Positions 8,034 through 15,955 of a stretch of DNA of 64,000 nt are shown here, piece by piece; the stretch's first letter is position 1, and every line of letters begins with the position of its first letter. Source of the DNA: Paraburkholderia sp. BL10I2N1 (lineage in GTDB: Bacteria; Pseudomonadota; Gammaproteobacteria; Burkholderiales; Burkholderiaceae); the NCBI RefSeq assembly GCF_004361815.1, contig NZ_SNWA01000002.1:620001-684000 (forward strand). Direction: 5' to 3'. Under the pieces are notes generated by a model. That model searched no databases. It was not told the DNA's origin and was given only the letters and a program-made list of their open reading frames with translations. Position numbers and translations under genes: made by a program.

Positions 8034-9727
8034 TGCCGACGCCCGCCGATACCGCTGCAGCGGCGCGCGCCAACGCCGAACAGAACCAGCAGGTCAGGGA
8101 ACAGCACGAAGCGCAGCAACGCGAAGCGACCGTTAAAGCGCCGTCCGTGCGGTCAACCGTAGCGCGCACTTCGGGGTGGCCTGAACTGCCAACCGAAACG
8201 CCATGCTTTCGCATCGAGTCGTTCTTGCCCGATGTGCCCGCGACGTTGCCCGATGCGGTGCGTGCGCAAGGTGCGTCCGCGCTGCCCTTGGACCGCTTCG
8301 CCTTCACCCGCGAATGGCTCGATCACTACGCGGGCCAGTGCGTCGGCAAGCAGGGCCTCGACGTAATCGTCAAGGGACTGCAGCAGACCATCCTGAGCCG
8401 GGGCTACATCACCACGCGCGTACTGGTGCCCGAGCAGGATCTGTCAACGGGCACGCTGAAGATCGCGCTGGTGCCTGGTGTCATCCGGGACCTGCGCTTC
8501 GCCGATCCCGCTGATGGTTCGACAATTCGCGGCACATGGAAGTCCGCCTTCCCTGCCCGTGGTGGCGACATGCTCAACCTGCGCGACCTCGAACAGGGGC
8601 TGGAGCAGATGAAGCGCGTCGGCAGCCAGGACGTGTCGATGCAGATCGTCCCGACCGACGTACCCGGCGAAAGCGATGTGGTGCTCGACGTGAAGCGCGC
8701 GAACCCGTGGACCGTCGTCGCCTCGGTCGACAACAGCGGCACACGGGCAACCGGCAAGCTGCAGGGCAACCTGAGCCTCGGCATCGACAACCCGCTAGGC
8801 CTGAATGACATCTTTAGCGTCGGCGCCAGCCAGGATCTGGAGTTCGGCGACAAGCGCCTCGGCTCGCACGGCTTCAACGGTTCGTATTCGATCCCATGGG
8901 GCTACTGGACCGGCACGCTGTCGGCCAACACGAACACGTACTACCAGCAGATCGCGGGCGTGAACCAGACGTTCGTGTCGAGCGGCAATGCGCAGACGGT
9001 CGATTTCAAGCTGCAGCGCGTGATCCGCCGCAGCCAGAACGATGTGCTCGGCGTGCAGTTCCGGCTCACGAAGCGCTTCGGTGACAGCTTCATTGAAGAT
9101 ACCGAGATTCCGCAGCAGCGTCGCAACAACACCTTCATCGAGGCTGGACTGACCAACCGCCACTACTTCGGCGCATCGCAGTTCGACGGCAGCCTCGCCT
9201 ACCGCCAGGGCGTCGGTGGACTGGGCGCGACACCGGACCCATACGCCGTCGGCCCCACGTACCGGTTTCACATGGCCGTGCTCGACGCGAACCTGTCGGT
9301 GCCGTTCCAGATCGCGAGCCAACCGCTGCGCTATGTCACGACCATTCACGGCCAGTTCACGAACGACACGCTGTTCTATATCGATGACCTGACGATCGGC
9401 AGCCGCTATACGGTGCGCGGTTTCGACGGCGAGACGATGCTCGCGGCCGAACGCGGCTTTTACTGGCGCAACGAACTGCAGTTGCCGATCGGCCAGACGG
9501 GCCAGTCGCTATACGCAGGTCTCGACTATGGCCGGGTATTCGGCCCGAACACCGCGTTCCTCGCCGGCACGCAACTGGCCGGCGCGGTGATCGGGATTCG
9601 CGGCAGTGTGCCGGCGCGCTTTGCCGGATTCGCCTATGACCTGTTCGCCGGGACGCCTGTCTACAAACCCGCGAACTTTCCGACCGCGCGCGTGACCCTC
9701 GGCTTCCAGGTGACCGCGCAGCTATGA
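8033..9727 (+). pseudogene. TpsB / CdiB (FhaC/ShlB-type) outer-membrane transporter, lacking its signal peptide
   Basis: TpsB proteins are 16-strand outer-membrane barrels with two periplasmic POTRA domains that export TpsA. Here a charged N-terminal helix region (ARANAEQNQQVREQHEAQQREA) is followed by POTRA-like sequence (RIESFLPDVP to IALVPGVIRDLRF, about residues 60-160). The barrel then runs to the C-terminus and ends in alternating residues (VTLGFQVTAQL). The VRGF motif of the FhaC lid loop is present (RYTVRGFDGE). The mature part looks intact, but its signal peptide is encoded at 3545-3617 and is separated by the IS3 element. Any translation from the GTG at 8033 would give an unexported protein. 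Precise excision would restore one continuous frame. Confidence 0.9.
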
Positions 9728-9798
9728 AGACGTCGACCTGTCAGCAACAGATGTTCCGTGAAGTAATTCTTGTGAATCCATTGAAGGAGAATGCGTCC

Positions 9799-10476
9799 TT
9801 GAAAACGTCAACAAAGCTCGGGATGCTGATCGCAGCATCCGTTACCGCAGCCCTGTGCGGCTGCGCCACCGAATCGTCCCGGACCCTGCCCGTACCGGTC
9901 GTCAGCAGCGCGCAAATACCGTTTGCGGGCCAGCCGGTCGAGATTGCGATCGGCAAGTTCGACAACCGTTCGAGCTACATGCGGGGCATTTTTTCGGACG
10001 GCATCGATCGTCTGGGTGGTCAGGCAAAGACGATCCTCATCACCCACCTGCAACAGAGTCGCCGCTTCAACGTGCTGGATCGCGACAACCTGGACGAGAT
10101 CACGCAGGAAGCGCGTTTCATGAAGAAGGGCCAGGCGGTAAAGGGCGCCAATTTTGTTGTGACTGGCGACGTGACGGAGTTTGGTCGCAAGGAAGTGGGT
10201 GATCAGCAACTGTTTGGCATTCTCGGACGCGGCAAGAGTCAGGTCGCGTACGCGAATGTGAATCTGAATGTCGTCAATACGACAACCTCCGAGGTGGTGC
10301 TGTCAAGCCAGGGCGCGGAAGAGTACAGCCTGTCGAACCGCGAAATCATCGGATTCGGCGGTACAGCGGGCTATGACTCGACGCTGAACGGCAAGGTGCT
10401 CGATCTGGCGATTCAGGAGGCGGTCAATCATCTTGTTGAGCAGGTCGATGCGGGCGCACTGCATGCAGCGAAATAA
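9799..10476 (+). CDS. CsgG-family outer-membrane lipoprotein
   Basis: CsgG proteins are lipoproteins that can assemble as outer-membrane channels. The 225-residue product starts at TTG 9799, with AAGGAG at 9784-9789 at good spacing. That start gives a clean lipoprotein signal (MKTSTKLGMLIAASVTAALCGC, written with the initiator as Met) with an LCGC lipobox; an earlier in-frame ATG at 9724 would place 25 polar residues before it. The CsgG domain includes IAIGKFDNRSSYMRG, the RFNVLDRDNLDEITQE block and ANFVVTGDVTEFG. It is followed by DUF4810 and DUF799 genes, the same trio as in the Neisseria NMB1164-NMB1163-GNA1162 locus. It begins 71 bp after the transporter gene and may share its transcript. 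Confidence 0.85.
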   Translation: MKTSTKLGMLIAASVTAALCGCATESSRTLPVPVVSSAQIPFAGQPVEIAIGKFDNRSSYMRGIFSDGIDRLGGQAKTILITHLQQSRRFNVLDRDNLDEITQEARFMKKGQAVKGANFVVTGDVTEFGRKEVGDQQLFGILGRGKSQVAYANVNLNVVNTTTSEVVLSSQGAEEYSLSNREIIGFGGTAGYDSTLNGKVLDLAIQEAVNHLVEQVDAGALHAAK

Positions 10477-10513
10477 ACGAGACCGGACACCCACAACATC
10501 ACAACCTGAAACG

Positions 10514-10885
10514 ATGAGAAATACAGCAATGAAGAAGGGCGTGTGGTTGCCGCTGATGGCTGCGGGCGTATTCCTGACGGGATGCGCGGCGACCCAATCG
10601 ACTCCACTGCTCTACCAGTGGGATGGCTATCAGCCGCAGGTCTACGAGTATTTCAAGGGGCAAACGAGCCCGCAACAGCAGATCGACGCGCTGGAGCAGG
10701 CGTTGCAACAGATCCGCGCGAAGGGCAATAAGCCACCCCCCGGCTTTCATGCACAGCTCGGAATGCTCTATGCAAGCACTGTCAACGATCAGCAGGCGCA
10801 GCAGGAACTGGAGGCGGAGAAACAGTTGTTCCCGGAATCAACGACCTATATGGACTTTCTGTTGAAAAAGTCCAAATCACAATAA
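10514..10885 (+). CDS. DUF4810-family lipoprotein
   Basis: This small lipoprotein of unknown function has a signal peptide with lipobox (LMAAGVFLTGC) and a mature part containing the family features PLLYQWDGYQPQVYEYFKG and a helical repeat-like region around IDALEQALQQIRAKGNKPPPGFHAQLGMLY. I chose the ATG at 10514 (MRNTAMKK), but the ATG at 10529 (MKKGVWLP) is equally possible, as neither has a strong ribosome binding site. It is the middle gene of the CsgG-DUF4810-DUF799 trio. A role with its neighbours at the outer membrane is inferred from conserved clustering. Confidence 0.82.
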   Translation: MRNTAMKKGVWLPLMAAGVFLTGCAATQSTPLLYQWDGYQPQVYEYFKGQTSPQQQIDALEQALQQIRAKGNKPPPGFHAQLGMLYASTVNDQQAQQELEAEKQLFPESTTYMDFLLKKSKSQ

Positions 10886-10895
10886 GAGCCTGGCC

Positions 10896-11567
10896 ATGTT
10901 GAAAGTCATTTCTCTCAAGCTGCTGTCCGTGGTATCCGTGCTGGGTCTGCTTGCCGCGTGTGCGGGTCCGGTGCAGCATGTCGATTACACCGCGTTCAAA
11001 AAGAGCCAGCCGCGCTCCATTCTCGTTTTGCCACCCCTGAATGAAACCTCGGACGTGAAGGCGACGTCTGGCATGCTGTCGCAGATGACGTTGCCGCTTG
11101 CCGAAGCCGGCTACTACGTGATGCCCGTGGCGCTGATGGATGAAACCTTCCGGCAGAACGGCCTCACCACGCCAGCTGATGTCCAGCAGGTGGCTCCCGC
11201 GAAGCTTCGCGAGATCTTCGGCGCGGACGCAGCGCTGTACCCGAAGGTCACGCAGTACGGCTCGATCTATACGGTCATTGACAGCACAACCGTCGTTGCC
11301 GCATCGGCGAAGCTCGTGGATCTGAAGACGGGTGACGTGCTCTGGGAGGGAACCGGCCGGGCGACCGGCAAGGAACTCGGGGGAAACGTCAACGTCGGCT
11401 TCGGGCTGATAGCCGCGCTGGCGCAGGCGGCAGTCAAGCAGGTCGCGCACACGCTGTCGGATGACAGTCACGACGTGGCGGGGTTGACCAGCCGGCGGCT
11501 TCTGTCGGCGGGGCTCCCGAATGGCTTGCTGTACGGTCCGCATTCACCGAAGTACGGGACCGACTGA
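10896..11567 (+). CDS. DUF799 (GNA1162-like) lipoprotein
   Basis: A lipoprotein signal (LLSVVSVLGLLAACAG, lipobox LAAC) leads into a domain resembling Neisseria GNA1162: RSILVLPPLNETSDVKAT, then GYYVMPVALMDETFRQNG and LREIFGADAALYPKVTQYGS. The fold of this family resembles TolB N-domains and CsgG periplasmic parts. The gene starts 10 bp after the DUF4810 stop, so the three genes are probably one transcript. The exact biochemical role is not known. Confidence 0.82.
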   Translation: MLKVISLKLLSVVSVLGLLAACAGPVQHVDYTAFKKSQPRSILVLPPLNETSDVKATSGMLSQMTLPLAEAGYYVMPVALMDETFRQNGLTTPADVQQVAPAKLREIFGADAALYPKVTQYGSIYTVIDSTTVVAASAKLVDLKTGDVLWEGTGRATGKELGGNVNVGFGLIAALAQAAVKQVAHTLSDDSHDVAGLTSRRLLSAGLPNGLLYGPHSPKYGTD

Positions 11568-11677
11568 CGGCAACCGGCGGCGCTGACTCTGGGGAGCGGC
11601 GGGTATCGTTGCCTGCGAAGACCCCGGGGTCAAAGCCGCCTGTCTCCCCTTGTGCAACCCATACGGGCAGGACATCC

Positions 11678-11954
11678 ATGAAACGTACATTGCCACCACT
11701 CACCACCGACGAAAGCAAGGCCGCAAACCGTAGTTACTCGGGCCGCCGTGATCCAGAGTATGGTGCCCTGCACGCGCTACGCGCTGCATCAGATCGCGAA
11801 GCGCGTCGACGGCAGCGTTCCCAGCGTCCAGACGACGCTGACAGCCTGTGTCCTGAGAGGCGATCTGAAGAAAGCGATGGCCAGCAAGCGCGCCGTTTAC
11901 TGGCTACCCACGGAAGACGAAATCCGGAACGAGCGGCAGGACGCGAAGCAGTAA
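11678..11954 (+). pseudogene. small predicted DNA-binding protein, frameshifted
   Basis: The ATG at 11678 opens MKRTLPPLTTDESKAANR, and the frame then loses sense after 11731. Removing the A at 11732 joins it to VTRAAVIQSMVPCTRYALHQ, continuing as IAKRVDGSVPSVQTTLTACV and ending ERQDAKQ at 11954. The reconstructed 91-residue protein resembles a winged-helix arrangement: a helix, a second helix with SVPSVQTTLTACVLRG as putative recognition helix, and a K-rich wing ending in VYWLP. This is a pattern match only; I know no named family. If the A is a sequencing error the gene is intact. Confidence 0.45.
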
Positions 11955-12263
11955 GCGTTGTCGCAGGCGACCCTGCAGGGATACGACGCGACGATGCGCC
12001 GGTTTCAGGATCTCTGCGACCTGTCCCTGATCGGATGGCTGTCCGCGATTCCCTATCTCATATCGCACGTGGAGAAGGCGTCGCAAGCTGATTGTCTCTG
12101 GCAGCCGTGGACTACCCGTTCGGGTGGTGTGCGCCTCCTGTCGTTCTGTCATGCTGAATGTCATGCTGAATCTGCCCGTTGCCACGCTGCCTGTGAAGGC
12201 TCGGCGCGCAATGGGCGGCGTGAAGCACGAACGGGTCGTGTCGCAAATGGCAGGAGAGTTAAC

Positions 12264-13202
12264 ATGGAAAATGCATCGTCTAATGGAAATCCATTGCTGG
12301 ATCTGTCCGACAATCTGGCGGGAATCGTCGAGCGGGTCGGCCGGGGCGTCGTCGCGGTACACGGCCGGCATCGCATTCCGTCAAGTGGGGTAATCTGGCG
12401 CCAAGGCGTCGTCGTCACGGCTGCGCACACGCTCAGGCGTGACGACGGGATCGAAGTCACGCTGACCGATGGCCGTACGGTCGCGGCAGTCCTCGTGGGC
12501 CGTGACACGGGCACCGACATCGCCGTTCTGAAACTGGACGGCGTGGACCTGGACCCGGTCGAATCCGGTGATGCACGCTCGCTCAAGGCCGGCCATCTCG
12601 CGCTCGCAGTTGCGCGGGCGGACGGGTCCAGCATCAGCGCTGATTTTGGCGTGATCGGCGGCACAGGCGGTCCGTGGCGGACCTGGCGGGGCGGTCAACT
12701 CGATGCGCTCGTGCGACTGGACGGCGGCCTGCATCCCGGTTTCTCCGGCGCGGCCCTTGCGGATGTGCGCGGGCAAGTCATGGGCATCTGCACATCGGCG
12801 CTTGCACGTGGCTTCGGTATTGTGATCCCCGGGATGACTGTGGAGCGCGTGACCGATGAACTGCTGGCCAAAGGGCACGTCTCAAGAGGTTATCTTGGCG
12901 TCGGTACGCAGCAGGTCAACCTGTCGGAGGCGTGGATCAGGAAGATGAATCCGTCATCCAGTCGCGGATTGCTGGTCAACTCGCTCGCGCCGGGCGGCCC
13001 TGCGGAACAGGCGGGCGTGCTCATCGGCGATGTGCTGATCGAACTGGACGGCAAGCCGTGCCGCGACATGGACGACCTGCACACCGCCCTTGGCTCGGGG
13101 AGCATCGGCCAGCCGTTGAAAATCGCATTGATCCGGGGCGGTGAGCGCAGCGAGTGTTCGATAACCGTGGGTGAACGCCCGCAACGGAACGCGTGCCGAT
13201 GA
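12264..13202 (+). CDS. trypsin-like serine protease with PDZ domain (HtrA/DegP-like), no signal peptide
   Basis: HtrA proteases combine a chymotrypsin-fold domain with a PDZ domain. The triad is visible: His in VVVTAAHTLR, Asp in GTDIAVLKLD, Ser in HPGFSGAAL, where FSGA replaces the usual NSGG. A PDZ domain follows (SRGYLGVGTQQVNL to LINSLAPGGPAEQAG-like sequence and IGDVLIELDG). An AGGAGA ribosome binding site sits 6 bp before ATG 12264. The N-terminus (MENASSNGNPLLDLSDNLAG) has no Sec signal, unlike periplasmic DegP, so a cytoplasmic location is likely. It lies 16 bp upstream of the LuxR-type regulator and is probably co-transcribed with it. Confidence 0.85.
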   Translation: MENASSNGNPLLDLSDNLAGIVERVGRGVVAVHGRHRIPSSGVIWRQGVVVTAAHTLRRDDGIEVTLTDGRTVAAVLVGRDTGTDIAVLKLDGVDLDPVESGDARSLKAGHLALAVARADGSSISADFGVIGGTGGPWRTWRGGQLDALVRLDGGLHPGFSGAALADVRGQVMGICTSALARGFGIVIPGMTVERVTDELLAKGHVSRGYLGVGTQQVNLSEAWIRKMNPSSSRGLLVNSLAPGGPAEQAGVLIGDVLIELDGKPCRDMDDLHTALGSGSIGQPLKIALIRGGERSECSITVGERPQRNACR

Positions 13203-13218
13203 GGTCCGTAACGGTCAA

Positions 13219-13914
13219 ATGTCGGATGAACAGATGGCGCAGACGGCACAGACGGCACAGACGACAGCGATGGAGCTGATCCGGGTCGCGGTCATTGCGG
13301 ATTCGCCGCAGGTCCGCGCAAGCTTGCAGGCGCTTGTCGAGGACAGCCCCGCACTCGGATTCGCGGGAAGCGCAGCCGACGTAGAATTGCTCGCGGATCG
13401 CCTTGCCGGTTCAGTGCCCGATGTGATCGTCATCGACGTGGAGCCGGAGGCGAGCGACACGCTCAAGGCAGCACTTGACCTGGGGCACGCGCCGCCTGCG
13501 CTCGTCGTGTTGACCGACGACGCGGATAGCGACTGGATCGTCGCAGCCTTAGCGGGCGACGCGATGGCGATCCTGCATCGGGACGCGATGCCAGACGAAA
13601 TCGTCGCGTCGATCAAGGCCGCTGCCGCGGGCCTTTGCGTACTGTCGCCGGAGATCCTCGCGAGACTGCTTGCCGAACGGAAGCCGCCGCGTCAGGCGGC
13701 CTCCGGTATCCCCTTCGAAACGCTGACCTTACGCGAGATCGAAGTACTGGCGATGCTCGCCGAAGGACTCGGCAACAAGGACATCGCGCGGCAGCTCGAC
13801 ATCTCGGACAACACGGTGAAATTCCACCTCTCCTCCATTTTCGGCAAGCTGGGCGCGACCAACCGCACTGAAGCAGTGATGCTCGGGATGCGTCACGGGT
13901 TCATCATGATGTAG
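13219..13914 (+). CDS. LuxR/NarL-type response regulator with an atypical receiver
   Basis: The 231-residue protein has a receiver-like domain and a C-terminal LuxR HTH (FETLTLREIEVLAMLAEGLG, then NKDIARQLDISDNTVKFHLS). The phospho-acceptor Asp is present (PDVIVIDVEPEA), but the lysine normally found in LKDA is absent: the equivalent is LHRDAMPDE. The receiver may therefore not respond normally to phosphorylation. The N-terminus carries an AQT tripeptide repeated three times, encoded by three 9-bp units (13237-13263). ATG 13219 is chosen because an earlier start would overlap the protease gene; ATG 13270 (MELIRVAVIAD) is also possible. Its target is unknown. Confidence 0.85.
   Translation: MSDEQMAQTAQTAQTTAMELIRVAVIADSPQVRASLQALVEDSPALGFAGSAADVELLADRLAGSVPDVIVIDVEPEASDTLKAALDLGHAPPALVVLTDDADSDWIVAALAGDAMAILHRDAMPDEIVASIKAAAAGLCVLSPEILARLLAERKPPRQAASGIPFETLTLREIEVLAMLAEGLGNKDIARQLDISDNTVKFHLSSIFGKLGATNRTEAVMLGMRHGFIMM
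13237..13263 (+). repeat. three 9-bp tandem units coding for AQT repeats
   Basis: Units GCGCAGACG, GCACAGACG and GCACAGACG encode Ala-Gln-Thr three times at the N-terminus of the LuxR-type regulator. This is a short in-frame repeat that could vary between strains without changing frame. Confidence 0.85.
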
Positions 13915-13950
13915 CGTGTCGATGCAATCGTCGACTCAACGCAAACGGAA

Positions 13951-15165
13951 TCAGTCTGCGTGGACCGTCAAACCGGTCTGATGCGTCGCACTACCCGTCG
14001 CGTGCCCCGGTGTCGAAGTTGCCTTGCGGCCGCCCAGAAGAATGCGCTCATCCACATCCTGGAGACGGGTATGCCCACAAAACGCCATCGTGGTATCCAG
14101 TTCCTTTTGAATGATCTCCAGGCATCGGGTCACGCCCTCTTCGCCCATGGCGCCCAGGCCGTATAAGAAGCTGCGACCAATGAGCGTTCCTTTGGCGCCA
14201 AGCGCGACGGCTTTCAGGACGTCCTGTCCGCTGCGAATGCCCCCATCCATCCACACTTCGATTCGCGACCCGGCCTCGCTGACAATGGCTGGAAGCGCCG
14301 AGATCGAGGACGGCGCGCCGTCAAGCTGGCGTCCGCCATGGTTGGAAACGATCAGCGCGTCGGCTCCGCTGTCCGCTGCAAGTCGCGCATCTTCGGGATC
14401 CATGATTCCCTTGAGGATCAACTTGCCGCCCCACAGCTTTTTCACCCACTCCACGTCTGCCCAGCTCAGTGCGGGATCAAACTGCTCTGCAGTCCATGAA
14501 CTCAGCGACGACAGGTCGCTGACACCCTTCGCGTGACCGACGATATTCCCAAAACTGTGCCGCCTGGTTCCAAGCATGCCGAGGCACCAGCGAGGTTTGC
14601 CTGCCAGATTAATCAGGTTCGTAATCGTGGGCCTGGGCGGCGCAGACAGTCCGTTTTTAATGTCCTTGTGGCGCTGCCCAAGGATCTGCAAATCCAGCGT
14701 GAGCATCAACGCACTGCATCGTGCGGCGCGCGCCCGCTCGATCAGCCTCACGACAAAATCGCGGTCGCGCATCATATAAACCTGAAACCAGAACGGCTTC
14801 GTGGTGCTGGCGGCAATGTCTTCGATCGAGCAGATGCTCATCGTCGACAACGTGAAAGGCACCCCGAACTTCTCAGCGGCTCGCGCCGCAAGGATCTCGC
14901 CGTCAGCGTGTTGCATGCCGGTCAGTCCGGTCGGGGCGATCGCGACCGGCATCGCCACGTCCTGCCCGATCATTTGCGCACGCGTGCTGCGGTTCTCCAT
15001 GTTAACCGCCACTCGCTGGCGAAGCTTGATGTGCTGGAAGTCGGCTTCGTTCGCGCGATAGGTGCTTTCGGTCCACGACCCGCTATCGGCATAGTCATAG
15101 AACATGCGGGGCACGCGCTGTTTGGCGAGGATACGCAGATCTTCGATGCAAGTGATGATTGGCAT
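13951..15165 (-). CDS. lldD: FMN-dependent alpha-hydroxyacid dehydrogenase (L-lactate dehydrogenase family)
   Basis: These flavoenzymes oxidise L-lactate or related 2-hydroxyacids at the membrane. Visible landmarks are the N-terminal RVPRMFYDYADSGSWTE, PVAIAPTGLTGMQHADGE, FTLSTMSICSIEDIA, FWFQVYMMRDRDF, the lysine of LILKGIMDPEDA, and the active-site block ALIVSNHGGRQLDG followed by the FMN phosphate region DGGIRSGQDVLKAVALGA and GRSFLYGLG. The start at 15165 (MPIITCIEDLRILAK) fits the family; 19 upstream in-frame residues do not. The protein is about 404 residues, with a C-terminal extension rich in T and H. The symbol is by family resemblance; other 2-hydroxyacids such as mandelate or glycolate are possible substrates. 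It is convergent with the LuxR gene. Confidence 0.85.
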   Translation of the reverse strand: MPIITCIEDLRILAKQRVPRMFYDYADSGSWTESTYRANEADFQHIKLRQRVAVNMENRSTRAQMIGQDVAMPVAIAPTGLTGMQHADGEILAARAAEKFGVPFTLSTMSICSIEDIAASTTKPFWFQVYMMRDRDFVVRLIERARAARCSALMLTLDLQILGQRHKDIKNGLSAPPRPTITNLINLAGKPRWCLGMLGTRRHSFGNIVGHAKGVSDLSSLSSWTAEQFDPALSWADVEWVKKLWGGKLILKGIMDPEDARLAADSGADALIVSNHGGRQLDGAPSSISALPAIVSEAGSRIEVWMDGGIRSGQDVLKAVALGAKGTLIGRSFLYGLGAMGEEGVTRCLEIIQKELDTTMAFCGHTRLQDVDERILLGGRKATSTPGHATGSATHQTGLTVHAD

Positions 15166-15955
15166 GACTTCTATCAACGCGGCAGTGAACCGCGATGTCT
15201 CCTGGTCGAGCGATGGTCGCAAGCCACTGAACCTCTGGCCGACGTCACGCTAGTCTTTGTCATTGTGGCAGCGCGTCTGGACCGCACCCGGACGCCGCAA
15301 TCAGATTATGCACCGCCACCGCAAGACCAGGAAATGCAGTGGTCCACGGAACGGCTCACAGAAACACGGCAAGACACCGCTACTGCATACCAAACCACCG
15401 GTCGTAAATCCGCTGATACATACCATCTTCGCGCATCGAAAGCAGCCACACAACATGGGCCGCGAGCACGACGAGCAGAAGCGCCCAGGGTCACTCTCAT
15501 ACGTTCGATATCCTGTCTATGACGAATCGTTCGTTTGAATGGCGCAACGATCGATCGTTGCGTTAGAACCTGTTCCCGGAATCGAGGTGACACTGCGAAC
15601 CGCGGAGCCGCGCTCCGTGGACGGAAATCTGAGTGAACATCTTCACGGTATCAAATCAGTCAAAAGCTGCGCACGCATAAGCCGGGCTTATCCAATGCGC
15701 AAGACGGGTAACGCCCAGACCGCAGTGGCGGTCGACAGCGACGCGGGCATTCGCACTGCAATAACCGCCTGTCGGGTCGATTTGTAGGACAATACATGCC
15801 GACAGGCTTCGACGCGCGCAGCGCGCTTTCGCCGGCACAACGTCGCCGAGGTCCGCAGCGAACGCCGTGATGTATCGACCCACGTCGGATACACAGCGGG
15901 CGGCTGGCGACACCCGCTGCACTGAGACAACCGGGCACCAATCGAACGGGTCAGA
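15166..15955. other. intergenic stretch with no convincing complete gene
   Basis: I see no intact gene in these 790 bp. On the minus strand between about 15495 and 15380 a short open segment reads WALLLVVLAAHVVWLLSM followed by REDGMYQRIYDRWFGMQ and a stop. It looks like a transmembrane helix plus the tail of a solute-binding-like domain, but it has a stop just upstream and no good start. A perfect 20-bp palindrome lies at 15543-15562. Confidence 0.5.
15543..15562. repeat. perfect 20-bp palindrome
   Basis: The half-site CGCAACGATC is followed directly by its reverse complement with no spacer. It could be a regulator-binding site. The lack of a loop and of a T-run argues against a terminator. 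Confidence 0.7.

Noticed and set aside
8033..9727. GTG at 8033 as a genuine start of an intact transporter
   Set aside because: It lacks a signal peptide and the codon is created by the target duplication; the real start lies before the IS3 element.
11609..12091. 160-residue frame across the region before the protease
   Set aside because: After its first 18 residues it is Arg/Asp-rich out-of-frame sequence; the better reading is the frameshifted small HTH gene.
14533..15522. 329-residue plus-strand frame opposite the FMN dehydrogenase
   Set aside because: It is an Arg/His-rich shadow of the real gene on the minus strand.
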